From Peribacillus asahii (GTDB taxonomy: Bacteria; Bacillota; Bacilli; Bacillales; DSM-1321), in assembly GCF_004006295.1 (NCBI RefSeq), contig NZ_CP026095.1:4245501-4309500 (forward strand): DNA of 64,000 nt, given 5' to 3'. How positions within the stretch are numbered: position 1 is the stretch's first letter; the number at the start of each line of letters is the position of its first letter. The notes below the pieces were generated by a model, which was given only the letters and a program-made list of their open reading frames with translations, did no database searches and was not told the origin of the DNA. The translations under genes and the position numbers were made by a program. This document shows positions 27,015 to 35,945 of the stretch, one piece after another.

Positions 27015-27823
27015 CGTCTCTTCCTCCATTCAAGCATCCCCATCGAAAATAAAAATGAAACCGCTAAAAAGCAGATAAAATAGAGGATATAAATCAGTAT
27101 AGAAAGATACGTTCCTAAATAACTAATTAGAGGATCGTAAGCTTGACCAAAGACAGAACCTGCATCAAGACTAATAACAAAAGCGACCCTGATGAGTTCC
27201 GCAGGATTAAGGAATAACAATCCATTCATTAACGGAGCAATCCACGTGTATGGTACTGCGCCAAGTATCCCAATTAAAGCAGTTGGCCAAATCATAATTA
27301 AGAAAAACCATAGCATCACAGAAATCGATAATGCCTGCCAACGAGTTTTTACAAAAGAACCGATACAAACTCCTATGACAAGAAAGAAAAATAGTAAGGT
27401 AACGGAAAAAAGATAAATGGCCCATAGCCATTTCATCGAAAAGCCGCCACCGATGACTAAACTAATCGCCATACTAATTCCGAAGCTAAACGTAAATACA
27501 ATCCACTGGGCGGTAAATTGACCACCAATTTTTCCGATTACGTAAGACAAAGTAAACAGTGGATACGTACTTAATAAGCGCCATTGTCCATTCTCCACTT
27601 CATTCGCTATTGAAAATGAACCGATAATGAGCATGAACAGCGGAATAATATACAATGCAATATTCGCAACTGTCCCTGTTATATTTGTATAGCCCGTTAA
27701 AGATGGCGCGCTGTTTTGCAGTAAAAAAAGCAAAGATAACACAGCGACCCATAAAATGAGAAATGAATAGTACGAACGCTGCCGCACCGTCATCCGTAAT
27801 TCAGAACGCCAAATATTCCACAT
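27011..27823 (-). CDS. nosY: ABC transporter permease NosY-like
   Basis: A 270-residue membrane protein with six hydrophobic segments, of the ABC-2 type permease class. Segment SFSIANEVENGQWRLLSTYPL is the conserved cytoplasmic motif of NosY-like permeases (EKERGTLE-like region). ATG at 27823 follows AAGGAGGGGG; the longer frame from 27877 is rejected because it reads through this Shine-Dalgarno. It sits between nosL (143 bases upstream) and nosF (4-base overlap). Confidence 0.82.
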   Translation of the reverse strand: MWNIWRSELRMTVRQRSYYSFLILWVAVLSLLFLLQNSAPSLTGYTNITGTVANIALYIIPLFMLIIGSFSIANEVENGQWRLLSTYPLFTLSYVIGKIGGQFTAQWIVFTFSFGISMAISLVIGGGFSMKWLWAIYLFSVTLLFFFLVIGVCIGSFVKTRWQALSISVMLWFFLIMIWPTALIGILGAVPYTWIAPLMNGLLFLNPAELIRVAFVISLDAGSVFGQAYDPLISYLGTYLSILIYILYFICFLAVSFLFSMGMLEWRKRR

Positions 27824-27966
27824 CGTAATTCTCCCCCTCCTTAAGAAAAGAGCAACGTGCCTGTAGCTAGATATCAAAACCTGTCAACCAAATGATGTTT
27901 TTTATCTATTCCTCATAGAAAAAGGGCGACACAGAAAAATGCGCCGGCCCTCTTCCCACTAATCCA

Positions 27967-28521
27967 TTAATGATTTGTATTCTCTTGCTCCATATCATGA
28001 CCCGATTCTTCTGTTCCATCTTCAGAATGGGAATGTCCTTCTCCCATGTTCTGCATCATTTCATGATTTTGCGTCCAGCTATGTTTTGCTAACTCATCCG
28101 CTGTCATTAATGTACTACCTGCATGATTTGCTACAAATTTCTCGGCATCCGCTTTCTGTTCAAAAGAAATTACATTATAAGCCATTGGTGTTTTCACCGA
28201 TTGATTATATACATAGGCAGCATCATCCGCTGGCACCCACTCTTTATTATCGTAATCACGTACGAACTCGGCATCGATTTTTTGATCTGCGTTTTCACTC
28301 ATCCATTCATACATACAGCCTAAATCATCAAATATAAGCGACTTTCCATTTTCTAAAATAACTTGGGTAGCATACTGATTATCTACTACAGCCATATTAC
28401 AAGTCGCACACGTATCTGTTTCTTCATTGATAGCTACTGGTTGAACTTCCTTATCACCGCATGCAGCTAACATAGATAGCACACCTATTAATACTAAAAA
28501 GCTAAAAAGCTTCTTTTTCAT
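27967..28521 (-). CDS. nosL: NosL-like copper-binding lipoprotein
   Basis: Lipoprotein of 184 residues with lipobox SMLAAC (Cys21). The NosL motif is present: TDTCATCNMAVVDNQYA, in which Cys and Met residues bind Cu(I) in characterised NosL proteins, followed by IFDDLGCMYEWM. The C-terminus is rich in His, Met and Glu (MMQNMGEGHSHSEDG), a likely extra metal-binding tail. NosL supplies copper to NosZ in nitrous oxide reducers. Start overlaps the nosD stop (ATGA). Confidence 0.88.
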   Translation of the reverse strand: MKKKLFSFLVLIGVLSMLAACGDKEVQPVAINEETDTCATCNMAVVDNQYATQVILENGKSLIFDDLGCMYEWMSENADQKIDAEFVRDYDNKEWVPADDAAYVYNQSVKTPMAYNVISFEQKADAEKFVANHAGSTLMTADELAKHSWTQNHEMMQNMGEGHSHSEDGTEESGHDMEQENTNH

Positions 28522-29789
28522 ACTCTTTTCCTCCCTACTATAAATAAGCTTGTACTAACAATCATCATTCCTACACTCATCATCCATAACGCTGATGCAG
28601 ATGTCTCTGTTCTTTCCACTTCCATCGTTGTTTCCATCAAAGGCGCTTCATCCGTTAATACTTGATCAGCAGGGCTTTTTAACATTTTCTGCAGCAGCAG
28701 CACGCCAGGTGACTGAAAGAATAATTGAAATTCAGGCACATCCGCTGTTAATGTTAAAAAATAAGGATCTGCCACAAACGGGAATATACTTTCCCCTTTG
28801 CCCTTCAAGTCGAGCTTAGCTGAAGCGTCCCAATAATTATGATGAATTTTATTATTCGAACTCTCAATTGCTTGCGCTTCATTTACATTTCCAACAAACG
28901 TATTTTGAGTTAATTGATTATTATTCGCCTTAGTAAACTGAACTCCAATAAAATTATCCATGACTTTGTTGTTTGCCATCACATTTTCTTCAGATGTTTC
29001 CATATAAATACCGACTCGGTTTCCAGTAAGTGAATTTTCAGCAATGCGGCTATTTTCTACAAAATAAATTAACAGCCCTTGTGCATTAACATTATTACGA
29101 TTATAAGAGAAATCATTGCCTACCACTTGCACATGTTTAACCCGCATTAACATCGTTCCCGTCATATTATACTGAGCGATGTTTTTTTCGAGCACATTAT
29201 CATCGGCAAACATTAAATGCATCCCATATCGAGAGCCTTGAATATGATTTTGACGCAGTGTATTTTTGTGACTTTGCTCTAAGTAAATTCCATCTTGCAC
29301 CTTGGCAATCTTCATATTTTGAATCGTATTATGACTAGATTCCCATAAATCAATACCATTTCCTTTTCTTTGACCAATAATGAGGCCGTTTTGTATATTT
29401 ACTTCGCTCGCTCCATCAAGTCTAATACCGTAACGTTTTGTTTCAATTTCAAAATTAGTTATCTGATGCTTAGAGCCTGAGATTGAAATAGCTGTTGCTT
29501 CCTCTTCTTCACCACAATATTCTACTTGGATTTGTTCGAGTGAAACACGTTGTCCTTTAATCATAATAGCCGGCTGTTCTTCACACGAACGAATCAACAC
29601 CTCCCCTTGACCTTTCAATGTAATCGGTTTTGTAATTACGAGATTTTCCTCATATATCCCTTCCGATATCTCAATCGTTTCACCAGGTGCTGCGCGTTCA
29701 ATTTTAGATTGTAATGTTGCTGCATCGGTTTCCCTCGGCAAAAGCAAAACTAGAACGAGAATTAATAGCATATACTTCAACTGGCTCAT
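28518..29789 (-). CDS. nosD: NosD-like periplasmic/extracytoplasmic copper-cluster assembly protein
   Basis: A 423-residue right-handed beta-helix protein. A signal peptide (MSQLKYMLLILVLVLLLP) is followed by many parallel-helix repeats with N-X-I/V-X-N patterns (for example NDFSYNRNNVNAQ, NKVMDNFIGVQFTKANNN), as in NosD/carbohydrate-binding CASH domains, and a C-terminal transmembrane anchor (MMSVGMMIVSTSLFIVG). It should sit outside the membrane with the NosYF transporter. ATG at 29789 follows GAGGTGAGGG; the upstream 32 codons lack support. It is the first gene of the cluster. Confidence 0.85.
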   Translation of the reverse strand: MSQLKYMLLILVLVLLLPRETDAATLQSKIERAAPGETIEISEGIYEENLVITKPITLKGQGEVLIRSCEEQPAIMIKGQRVSLEQIQVEYCGEEEEATAISISGSKHQITNFEIETKRYGIRLDGASEVNIQNGLIIGQRKGNGIDLWESSHNTIQNMKIAKVQDGIYLEQSHKNTLRQNHIQGSRYGMHLMFADDNVLEKNIAQYNMTGTMLMRVKHVQVVGNDFSYNRNNVNAQGLLIYFVENSRIAENSLTGNRVGIYMETSEENVMANNKVMDNFIGVQFTKANNNQLTQNTFVGNVNEAQAIESSNNKIHHNYWDASAKLDLKGKGESIFPFVADPYFLTLTADVPEFQLFFQSPGVLLLQKMLKSPADQVLTDEAPLMETTMEVERTETSASALWMMSVGMMIVSTSLFIVGRKRV

Positions 29790-29934
29790 AAAGCCCTCAC
29801 CTCGCTCTCTTAAAAACTTCTCTTTATTATTAAATTCTATAATTGTGAAAAAAGTTTGAAGAATAGATGAATAAATCCAAACCATTTGGCATTCTTCCTT
29901 ACAGTATCGTGAAAATCTTTATTTTTTAAACACG

Positions 29935-29976
29935 AAAAAGAGTTTACCTGCCCATATAACAGGCAGGTAAACTCTT
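29935..29976 (-). terminator. terminator of the PepSY gene
   Basis: Minus strand AAGAGTTTACCTGCC...GGCAGGTAAACTCTT followed by TTTCG; a near-perfect 15-bp stem. Confidence 0.88.
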
Positions 29977-29980
29977 CTCC

Positions 29981-30490
29981 TTAATCTTCCTTCCCTACAT
30001 GCAGCACATCTCCTGTGTTTGCATCAATCACTAAGTCATACTCCAACCACTTTTTCTCTACTTCAATTTCATATACAAGCAAACCATTTTCCATATCCAA
30101 CTCAACATCTGTAATCGTCCCATTCGCTACTTCCTTCAAAGCAATCTTTTCTGCTTCTTCAAGACTAATCTTAGCTGCCGGGTGGCTATCATCATTATCA
30201 TCGTCGTACTCTCGCTCAATCATTTCACCATTAGAAGCATTCACTTCAACATCTTCATAGCCATTTTCTGTTTTCATTGTCATCTCATATGTTAACGTGT
30301 CATCCAAGTCTCGCTCCACCTTTATCACTTCGCCATTCACTTGTTCAGAAACACTTTTAACTGCTTCCTCTTTTGAAACTGTCCCTGCATTTAGAGCATA
30401 AGCTGTAATCGCGGAGACCCCTCCGAGGACTAACACTCCCGTTACCATTGCTATTATCATCATTTTCTTTGTAAAAAATGTTTTCATCAT
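29981..30490 (-). CDS. ykoI: PepSY domain protein (YkoI-like)
   Basis: A 169-residue secreted or membrane-anchored protein: an N-terminal hydrophobic segment (MIIAMVTGVLVLGGVSAITAY) and two PepSY repeats, the second being AAKISLEEAEKIALKEVANG to DANTGDVLHVGKED. It follows the histidine kinase and response regulator genes on the same strand, 66 bases downstream, reproducing the B. subtilis ykoG-ykoH/ykoI association. PepSY proteins in such loci may modulate the kinase or inhibit proteases; this is inference. Confidence 0.8.
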   Translation of the reverse strand: MMKTFFTKKMMIIAMVTGVLVLGGVSAITAYALNAGTVSKEEAVKSVSEQVNGEVIKVERDLDDTLTYEMTMKTENGYEDVEVNASNGEMIEREYDDDNDDSHPAAKISLEEAEKIALKEVANGTITDVELDMENGLLVYEIEVEKKWLEYDLVIDANTGDVLHVGKED

Positions 30491-30556
30491 AAAACCCTCC
30501 TATCTGTTAGTAACTTCATCATAGGATAGTAAAATGAAAACAAAATAAGAGCTAGA

Positions 30557-31885
30557 TTAAAATTTGATGAGAAACGAGATATTCACAGTTGTTCCAACTC
30601 CTACTTCACTTTCAATGGCAATTCTTCCTCCTAGTGAATCCACAATTGATTTAGCAATCGATAAACCAAGGCCGCTCCCGCCCGTACTTCTTGTTCTTGA
30701 AGGATCAACTCGATAGAACCGCTCGAAAACATGTGGTATATCTTGTTTAGGAATTCCAACGCCTTGATCTTGAACACGAATCATTAAGGCTTCCTCAGAA
30801 ACCTCAATCGAAACCGTAACCTCCGTTTCACTGTATTTCAATGCATTATCAACTAAAATGATTAGTACTTGTTCGAATCGATTAGCATCTGTTTCATAAG
30901 TAACCTCTTCTGGCTTCGCTATCACTTGCACGATGCGATTCGACGTTTGACTAAAATTCCGTGCTACCTGCCTGCATAATGAAACGATTTCCACCTTTTC
31001 AATAGAAAGATTGTTTTTAGAAGCCACTTGTAATAAATTTTGCGTTAGTTCCTTCATTCTTAAGGCTTCATGATGAATGGCCTCTACTGCCTCTTCTTGA
31101 ATATCCGCCTCTTCCTTTCCCCATCTCTTCAAAAGAGAAGCATAACTTTCAATCACCGTAATCGGTGTTTTCAATTCATGAGAAGCATCAGAGAGAAATT
31201 GCTGCTGTTGATAATAATTTTGCTCTAGACGAGCCATCATTCTATTAAAAGCGGCTCCCATTTGTTCAAGCTCATCCTTCGCTTTATCCGGCAAAGGAAT
31301 TTTCTTAAATTGACCGCTCTGTTCAATCTCAACCATCGTACGACTCATAATGGAAACAGGCTTTAAGATAAGTGTCGCTAACCGTTTACTAGCAAAAATA
31401 GAGATAAAAATAACGAATAAAGACATAGCTAAGAGCACAACTGTGAGCATTACTAAATGATCGATTACTGATTCAATTGGCTGTGAAACTTCAATAACGC
31501 CCTGTTGCTGCCCTTTATTTCTTACAGGCAAACGATACGTTAAAACGTACTCACCATCAACTTTACTTAGTTCAAAGTCATCCTCTGATACATATTTTGT
31601 CTCTAAAGCAAGCAATTCCTCTTCCTCCGTAAATGGAGAAACCGCATTCTCTTTCCCATGATAGATGCGCACCATCCCGTCATCCGGAATCATTGGTTCT
31701 ATATCAGCAAAACGGCTTGTTAAGCCAACGTTGTCTTCAATCAGTTGAGCTTGCTCTTCTAAAAATTCCTGCTCTCTTTGCAGGGAAAGCCAAAAGAATG
31801 CGATTGCTACTAAAGCACTTAACATCAATAGCATGACTGTCAAAAATAATATCGAATACCATTGAATTTTCGTTCTGATTTTCAT
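30557..31885 (-). CDS. ykoH: sensor histidine kinase (YkoH-like)
   Basis: A 442-residue membrane kinase: two transmembrane helices (about residues 13-35 and 143-165) flank an extracellular sensor of about 105 residues; then a HAMP domain, the phosphoacceptor His236 in FLSDASHELKTPI, and the HATPase domain with N box (ILVDNALKYSE), G1 (VQDQGVGIP) and G2 (GGSGLGLSIAKSI). The start overlaps the response regulator stop by four bases. Signal unknown; the sensor is acidic (EEEELLALETKYVSEDD), which could favour a cation ligand, as inference only. Confidence 0.9.
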   Translation of the reverse strand: MKIRTKIQWYSILFLTVMLLMLSALVAIAFFWLSLQREQEFLEEQAQLIEDNVGLTSRFADIEPMIPDDGMVRIYHGKENAVSPFTEEEELLALETKYVSEDDFELSKVDGEYVLTYRLPVRNKGQQQGVIEVSQPIESVIDHLVMLTVVLLAMSLFVIFISIFASKRLATLILKPVSIMSRTMVEIEQSGQFKKIPLPDKAKDELEQMGAAFNRMMARLEQNYYQQQQFLSDASHELKTPITVIESYASLLKRWGKEEADIQEEAVEAIHHEALRMKELTQNLLQVASKNNLSIEKVEIVSLCRQVARNFSQTSNRIVQVIAKPEEVTYETDANRFEQVLIILVDNALKYSETEVTVSIEVSEEALMIRVQDQGVGIPKQDIPHVFERFYRVDPSRTRSTGGSGLGLSIAKSIVDSLGGRIAIESEVGVGTTVNISFLIKF

Positions 31886-32577
31886 CGACGGTGCTCCTTT
31901 ATGCTATACCCCACTCCTCGATGCGTATGAATTAACGGACACTCAAAAGGATCGTCTACTTTTTTCCGAATATAACGGATATATACGTCAACTACATTTG
32001 TATCACCTGTAAAATCATAGCCCCAAACATGTGTTAAAATCTGTTCACGTGACAGCACTTGATTTTTATTTTGCATCAAATAGACAAGTAAATCGAACTC
32101 TCTAGACGTTAGCTCAATGTTCTGATTATCCCTTCTGACCTCTCTCGTTCCAAGCTGCAGACGAAGATTTTCAACCATTAAAAGGTTCTTATCTTCTTCT
32201 ACATTTGTGTGATGGGATTGGCGTAAGCACACCCGTATTCGAGCCAGCAATTCTTCTATTTCAAACGGTTTCGTCACATAATCATTTGCACCATGGTCTA
32301 AGCCGCTTACTTTATCCGGCACGGCATCCCGAGCTGTTACGAGAATAACGGGCGTATGTGTATTGTTTTTTCGAAAACGACGGAGAACTTCAATCCCATT
32401 CAGTTCTGGAAGCATAACATCTAGTAAAATTAAGTCCCATTGTTCCTGTTCTGCTTTTGCTAATCCCGTTTTTCCTGTATAAGCGGTATCTGTTTCGTAT
32501 CCTTCATGACGCAATTCAAGCGTCAGAACACGAGCAATGCTTTGTTCATCTTCAATAATTAAGATTCGCTTCCCCAT
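31882..32577 (-). CDS. ykoG: OmpR-family response regulator (YkoG-like)
   Basis: A 231-residue response regulator. The receiver domain has the acidic pocket at IIEDEQ, phosphoacceptor Asp53 in LILLDVMLPELNG, and Lys in YVTKPFEIEELLARI. The C-terminal winged helix shows LTSREFDLLVYLMQNKNQVLSREQ and VDVYIRYIRKKVDD, typical of OmpR/PhoB. It is first in the two-component operon, followed by the kinase and the PepSY gene. Targets unknown; autoregulation of the operon is likely but unseen. Confidence 0.92.
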   Translation of the reverse strand: MGKRILIIEDEQSIARVLTLELRHEGYETDTAYTGKTGLAKAEQEQWDLILLDVMLPELNGIEVLRRFRKNNTHTPVILVTARDAVPDKVSGLDHGANDYVTKPFEIEELLARIRVCLRQSHHTNVEEDKNLLMVENLRLQLGTREVRRDNQNIELTSREFDLLVYLMQNKNQVLSREQILTHVWGYDFTGDTNVVDVYIRYIRKKVDDPFECPLIHTHRGVGYSIKEHRR

Positions 32578-32645
32578 TCTATTCCCACCTTTCTGTTATT
32601 AGTGTAGCGAACCAACATTAAAATATTATGAGAATAGTACAGAGA

Positions 32646-32679
32646 GAAAAAAGTTGGCTGTGAATACTCACACCCAACA
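32646..32679 (-). terminator. terminator of msrA
   Basis: Minus strand GTTGGGTGTG...CACAGCCAAC followed by six T residues. Confidence 0.8.
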
Positions 32680-32690
32680 TAATTCCGTCA

Positions 32691-33206
32691 TTATTTCCAA
32701 TGCTTTTCGATAAATGCATCGCGCCCTGACCTTTTTCGATCATCTTTATAGTGAGCTGGATTCTTCTTATGAAAATCTTGATGATATTCTTCAGCAGGAT
32801 AAAACGTCTGCGCTCGTAAGATTTCAGTCACAATCGGTTTCTTAAAAGTCCCACTAGTTGCAATCTTCTCCTTCGATGCCTCTGCTAATTGCTTCTGTTC
32901 TTCGTTATGATAAAAAATCGCTGTCCGATACTGGCTTCCTCTATCTTGGAACTGTCCTCCTGCATCGGTCGGGTCAATTTGCGGCCAAAATAAGTTTAAT
33001 AATCGTTCATAAGAAAACAGCTTTGGATCATATGTAATTTCAACCGCTTCATAATGACCTGTCGTACCAGTTTTCACCTCTTCATACGTCGGATTTTCAA
33101 CGTGTCCTCCTGTATAACCAGAAATAATTCCTTCAATTCCCGGCAGTTCCTCAAAAGGCGAAACCATACACCAAAAACATCCGCCTGCAAATGTTGCTTT
33201 TTGCAT
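32691..33206 (-). CDS. msrA: peptide methionine-S-sulfoxide reductase MsrA
   Basis: Repairs oxidised methionine (S epimer) using thioredoxin. The catalytic motif GGCFWC (Cys10) is at the N-terminus, with GYTGGHVENPTYEEV and HYEAVEITYDP as substrate-pocket blocks, and the C-terminal PAEEYHQDF. Length of 171 residues is normal. Start at 33206 follows GAGGAAC; the open frame extends nine codons upstream without need. It is monocistronic with its own terminator; no MsrB domain or gene is adjacent. Confidence 0.95.
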   Translation of the reverse strand: MQKATFAGGCFWCMVSPFEELPGIEGIISGYTGGHVENPTYEEVKTGTTGHYEAVEITYDPKLFSYERLLNLFWPQIDPTDAGGQFQDRGSQYRTAIFYHNEEQKQLAEASKEKIATSGTFKKPIVTEILRAQTFYPAEEYHQDFHKKNPAHYKDDRKRSGRDAFIEKHWK

Positions 33207-33352
33207 GTAAATCAGTTCCTCTCTCTCCATTATGAAAAAAATATACCATACATTGCACTAAATAGCGGCATTCACTCTCTCCATAAGCACTATGTATAAA
33301 AAGGAAATTATAACAAAAGATACTAAATAAGAATTTATAGTAGGTGGTTTCT

Positions 33353-34453
33353 ATTCATAAAACGGATTCGATTACTCCATTTCAATTAATCCTTATTGCT
33401 ACGACAACCATTGGTTTAAATAATCATGTGTTTGCCATCTCTCCTTTGATTAGAGAAGTAGGACGGGATGCTTGGATAACGGTTATCATTACGATGCTGC
33501 TCATGATGCTGTGGATACCATTATTAATGTACATTCATAAAAAAACGAATAGACAGCCTTTATTTGACTGGCTTAAAGAATCTATTGGCAAAAAAGCAAC
33601 TAATATTTTAACCTTTATTTTTATTAGTTATCTTATAGTGATGGCAGGCTTTACTTTAAGAGAAACAATTACATGGGTTAGTATTTTATTCTTACCAGAA
33701 ACACCCGTATTTTTAATAACCTTTCTGTTCATCTTTACATGCTGGCAGCTTGCTATTACTAGTTTACGCACATTAAATATTCTTAATATTTTTCTATTAT
33801 TTTTTATTACGTTACTTGGCTTTTTTGTCTCTTTCGCTAATATCCAGTATAAAAATTTCATGCTGCTTCTTCCACTTTTAGAACACGGCTATCAACCTGT
33901 GCTAAGTGGCATCATCTATCAAGCAGCTGGTATAGCAGAAATTTTCCTTTTTCTTTTATTACAGCATAAAGTGCAAAACCCGCTCAATTGGCGTCATTTT
34001 GTCAGCATCGTTCTTATCTTAACGATTCTAACAATAGGTCCCCTCATTGGGGCGATTATAGAATTCGGACCAACAGAAGCCTCTATACAACGATTCCCCC
34101 CCTACGAAGAATGGGGATTAGTATCGTTAGGTAATTTTGTAGAGCATGTAGATTTTTTATCGATTTACCAATGGTTGGCTGGGGCCTTTATTCGCCTCGC
34201 TCTATTACTTCTGTTAATGAAAGAAATACTGCCAGCTAAAGCAGACAAGCTTAAAAATAAATATTTATTCGGTTTCTCTCTTATTATTGCGGGAATAGTA
34301 TTGGTTCCTATTAGTGACTTTAGATTTTCTTACCTGACAGCCAATATTATTTTACCTGGGACATTTTTGTTCTTTTTTAGTTTTTCTCTATTAATAAGTG
34401 TACTGGTGATGATTTCTTCAAGGAAAAAACGGGGGTCCATTTATGAAATTTAA
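33353..34453 (+). CDS. GerB-type spore germination permease (GerKB-like)
   Basis: B subunit of a germinant receptor in the spore inner membrane: a single-domain APC-superfamily protein of about 366 residues with ten helices. N-terminal DSITPFQLILIATTTIG and the interior SIYQWLAGAFIRLALL are family features. Start problem: an AGGTGG ribosome site lies at 33342-33347, and five bases after it the in-frame codon is ATT (33353). The only standard in-frame start, GTG at 33344, lies inside that Shine-Dalgarno and directly follows an in-frame TAG. ATT initiation is therefore my preferred reading. The gene overlaps the A-subunit gene by 11 bases. Confidence 0.82.
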   Translation: MHKTDSITPFQLILIATTTIGLNNHVFAISPLIREVGRDAWITVIITMLLMMLWIPLLMYIHKKTNRQPLFDWLKESIGKKATNILTFIFISYLIVMAGFTLRETITWVSILFLPETPVFLITFLFIFTCWQLAITSLRTLNILNIFLLFFITLLGFFVSFANIQYKNFMLLLPLLEHGYQPVLSGIIYQAAGIAEIFLFLLLQHKVQNPLNWRHFVSIVLILTILTIGPLIGAIIEFGPTEASIQRFPPYEEWGLVSLGNFVEHVDFLSIYQWLAGAFIRLALLLLLMKEILPAKADKLKNKYLFGFSLIIAGIVLVPISDFRFSYLTANIILPGTFLFFFSFSLLISVLVMISSRKKRGSIYEI

Positions 34454-35945
34454 AACATCTAAAAAATTAATTCCTCCTGAAAAAGAAGGGCCTCAAAAGA
34501 AAAATACAGGCACAACACTAAATGAAGAAGCTTTAAGAAAGCTGTTTACTAAATGTATTGATATTCAATTTTCATCGTTACAATATAATCAGCACACCAT
34601 CACCCTCGTCTATTGTACGGGCTTGGTGAATACAGACATGTTATATCAGGTTGTTCCTAAGCGATTTGAAGATTTTTTCGCTCACTTAAAGGGAGAGATT
34701 ACATTAGATTCCCTTCAGCAACTTTCCCTTCCATCTCTTCAACTAGTAAAAGAGGAAGAACAAGCTACCGACGCTATTTTTGAAGGCAAGCTGCTCTTCA
34801 TTGTACAAGAGCAAAACCTTATCATGTCAGTAGATATTGCCGATCGGCCTGAACGCCAGCCGGAGGAAACGGCAACAGAAGTGAGCGTCAAGGGACCACG
34901 TGATAACTTTATTGAAAATATTACAGTGAACTATGCCTTGATTCGGAAGAGGTTGCGTACGACAACGCTTGTCGGAGAAGCTTTTGAAATTGGTAAACGT
35001 TCCAAAACAAAAGTATCACTTTTATATATGGAGGATATTGCTGATCAAGATTTTCTCCAACAAATTCGCCAAAAACTTCAGTCTATTTATATAGATGGTC
35101 TGTTAAGCGGTACACAGTTGGAAGAACTAATCAATGATAGTCCCTATTCGGTCCTTCCTCGTCATGCTTATACAGGCAGACCTGATTTTGCTGTCGAGTC
35201 CTTATTAAACGGCCGCTTCGTTCTATTAATTGATGGCATTTCCTATGCCTATATCACACCAGTTAATCTATTTTATTTATTAAAAAGCGCTGAAGATAAA
35301 GAATATAATTATTTATACAACTCTTTTGAAAGGCTGCTTAGAATAGTCGGTATTTCCGTTGCCGCTTTTTTGCCTGGCTTTTGGGTCGCATTAACGGCTT
35401 TTCATCAAAATCAACTGCCCTTAACATTATTAGCAACAGTCATTGAATCACGAAGAGGGGTCCCATTCCCTACCGCTATGGAAGCGATCTTAATGTTACT
35501 TTTGTTTGAATTATTTAGAGAGGCTGGCATGAGGCTCCCTTTGGCTGTTGGACAAACATTAAGTGTGGTCGGCGGGCTGATTATTGGCGACGCGGCGATT
35601 AGAGCTGGCTTAACGAGTCCAGCTATGCTCGTCGTCATTGCCGGTTCTACCGTTGCCACATTTACTTTAGTCAATCAATCCCTTGTAGGGACTGTTTCAT
35701 TGATGCGCTTTTTCGTCATTTTCCTTGTTTCTCTTTTTGGCTTTGTCGGCTTTTTCGTCTCTATCTTTTTAGTTGGTACATATGTAGCTAACATCCGCAC
35801 ATTTGGAGTACCATACTTATCACTTGCGACACAGCTAAATATGAAGAATGTTCTAAAAGCTATCTTCCGCTTACCAGCTCAGAAAAAGGATACACGCCCC
35901 GCCACCCTTAAGCCTCATGACCCTACTCAGGAGGGCGAGCCATGA
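34443..35945 (+). CDS. GerA-type spore germination protein (GerKA-like)
   Basis: A subunit of the germinant receptor, 500 residues. A hydrophilic N-terminal domain of about 270 residues (the germinant-sensing/oligomerising part, with the conserved SVKGPRDNFIENITVNYALIR written here in part, and PRHAYTGRPDFAVESLLNGR) is followed by about five to six transmembrane segments containing FLPGFWVALTAFHQNQLP and RRGVPFPTAMEAILMLLLFE. All are characteristic of the GerA family. It sits between the B and C genes; gene order here is B-A-C rather than the common A-B-C. Germinant not predictable. Confidence 0.93.
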   Translation: MKFKTSKKLIPPEKEGPQKKNTGTTLNEEALRKLFTKCIDIQFSSLQYNQHTITLVYCTGLVNTDMLYQVVPKRFEDFFAHLKGEITLDSLQQLSLPSLQLVKEEEQATDAIFEGKLLFIVQEQNLIMSVDIADRPERQPEETATEVSVKGPRDNFIENITVNYALIRKRLRTTTLVGEAFEIGKRSKTKVSLLYMEDIADQDFLQQIRQKLQSIYIDGLLSGTQLEELINDSPYSVLPRHAYTGRPDFAVESLLNGRFVLLIDGISYAYITPVNLFYLLKSAEDKEYNYLYNSFERLLRIVGISVAAFLPGFWVALTAFHQNQLPLTLLATVIESRRGVPFPTAMEAILMLLLFELFREAGMRLPLAVGQTLSVVGGLIIGDAAIRAGLTSPAMLVVIAGSTVATFTLVNQSLVGTVSLMRFFVIFLVSLFGFVGFFVSIFLVGTYVANIRTFGVPYLSLATQLNMKNVLKAIFRLPAQKKDTRPATLKPHDPTQEGEP

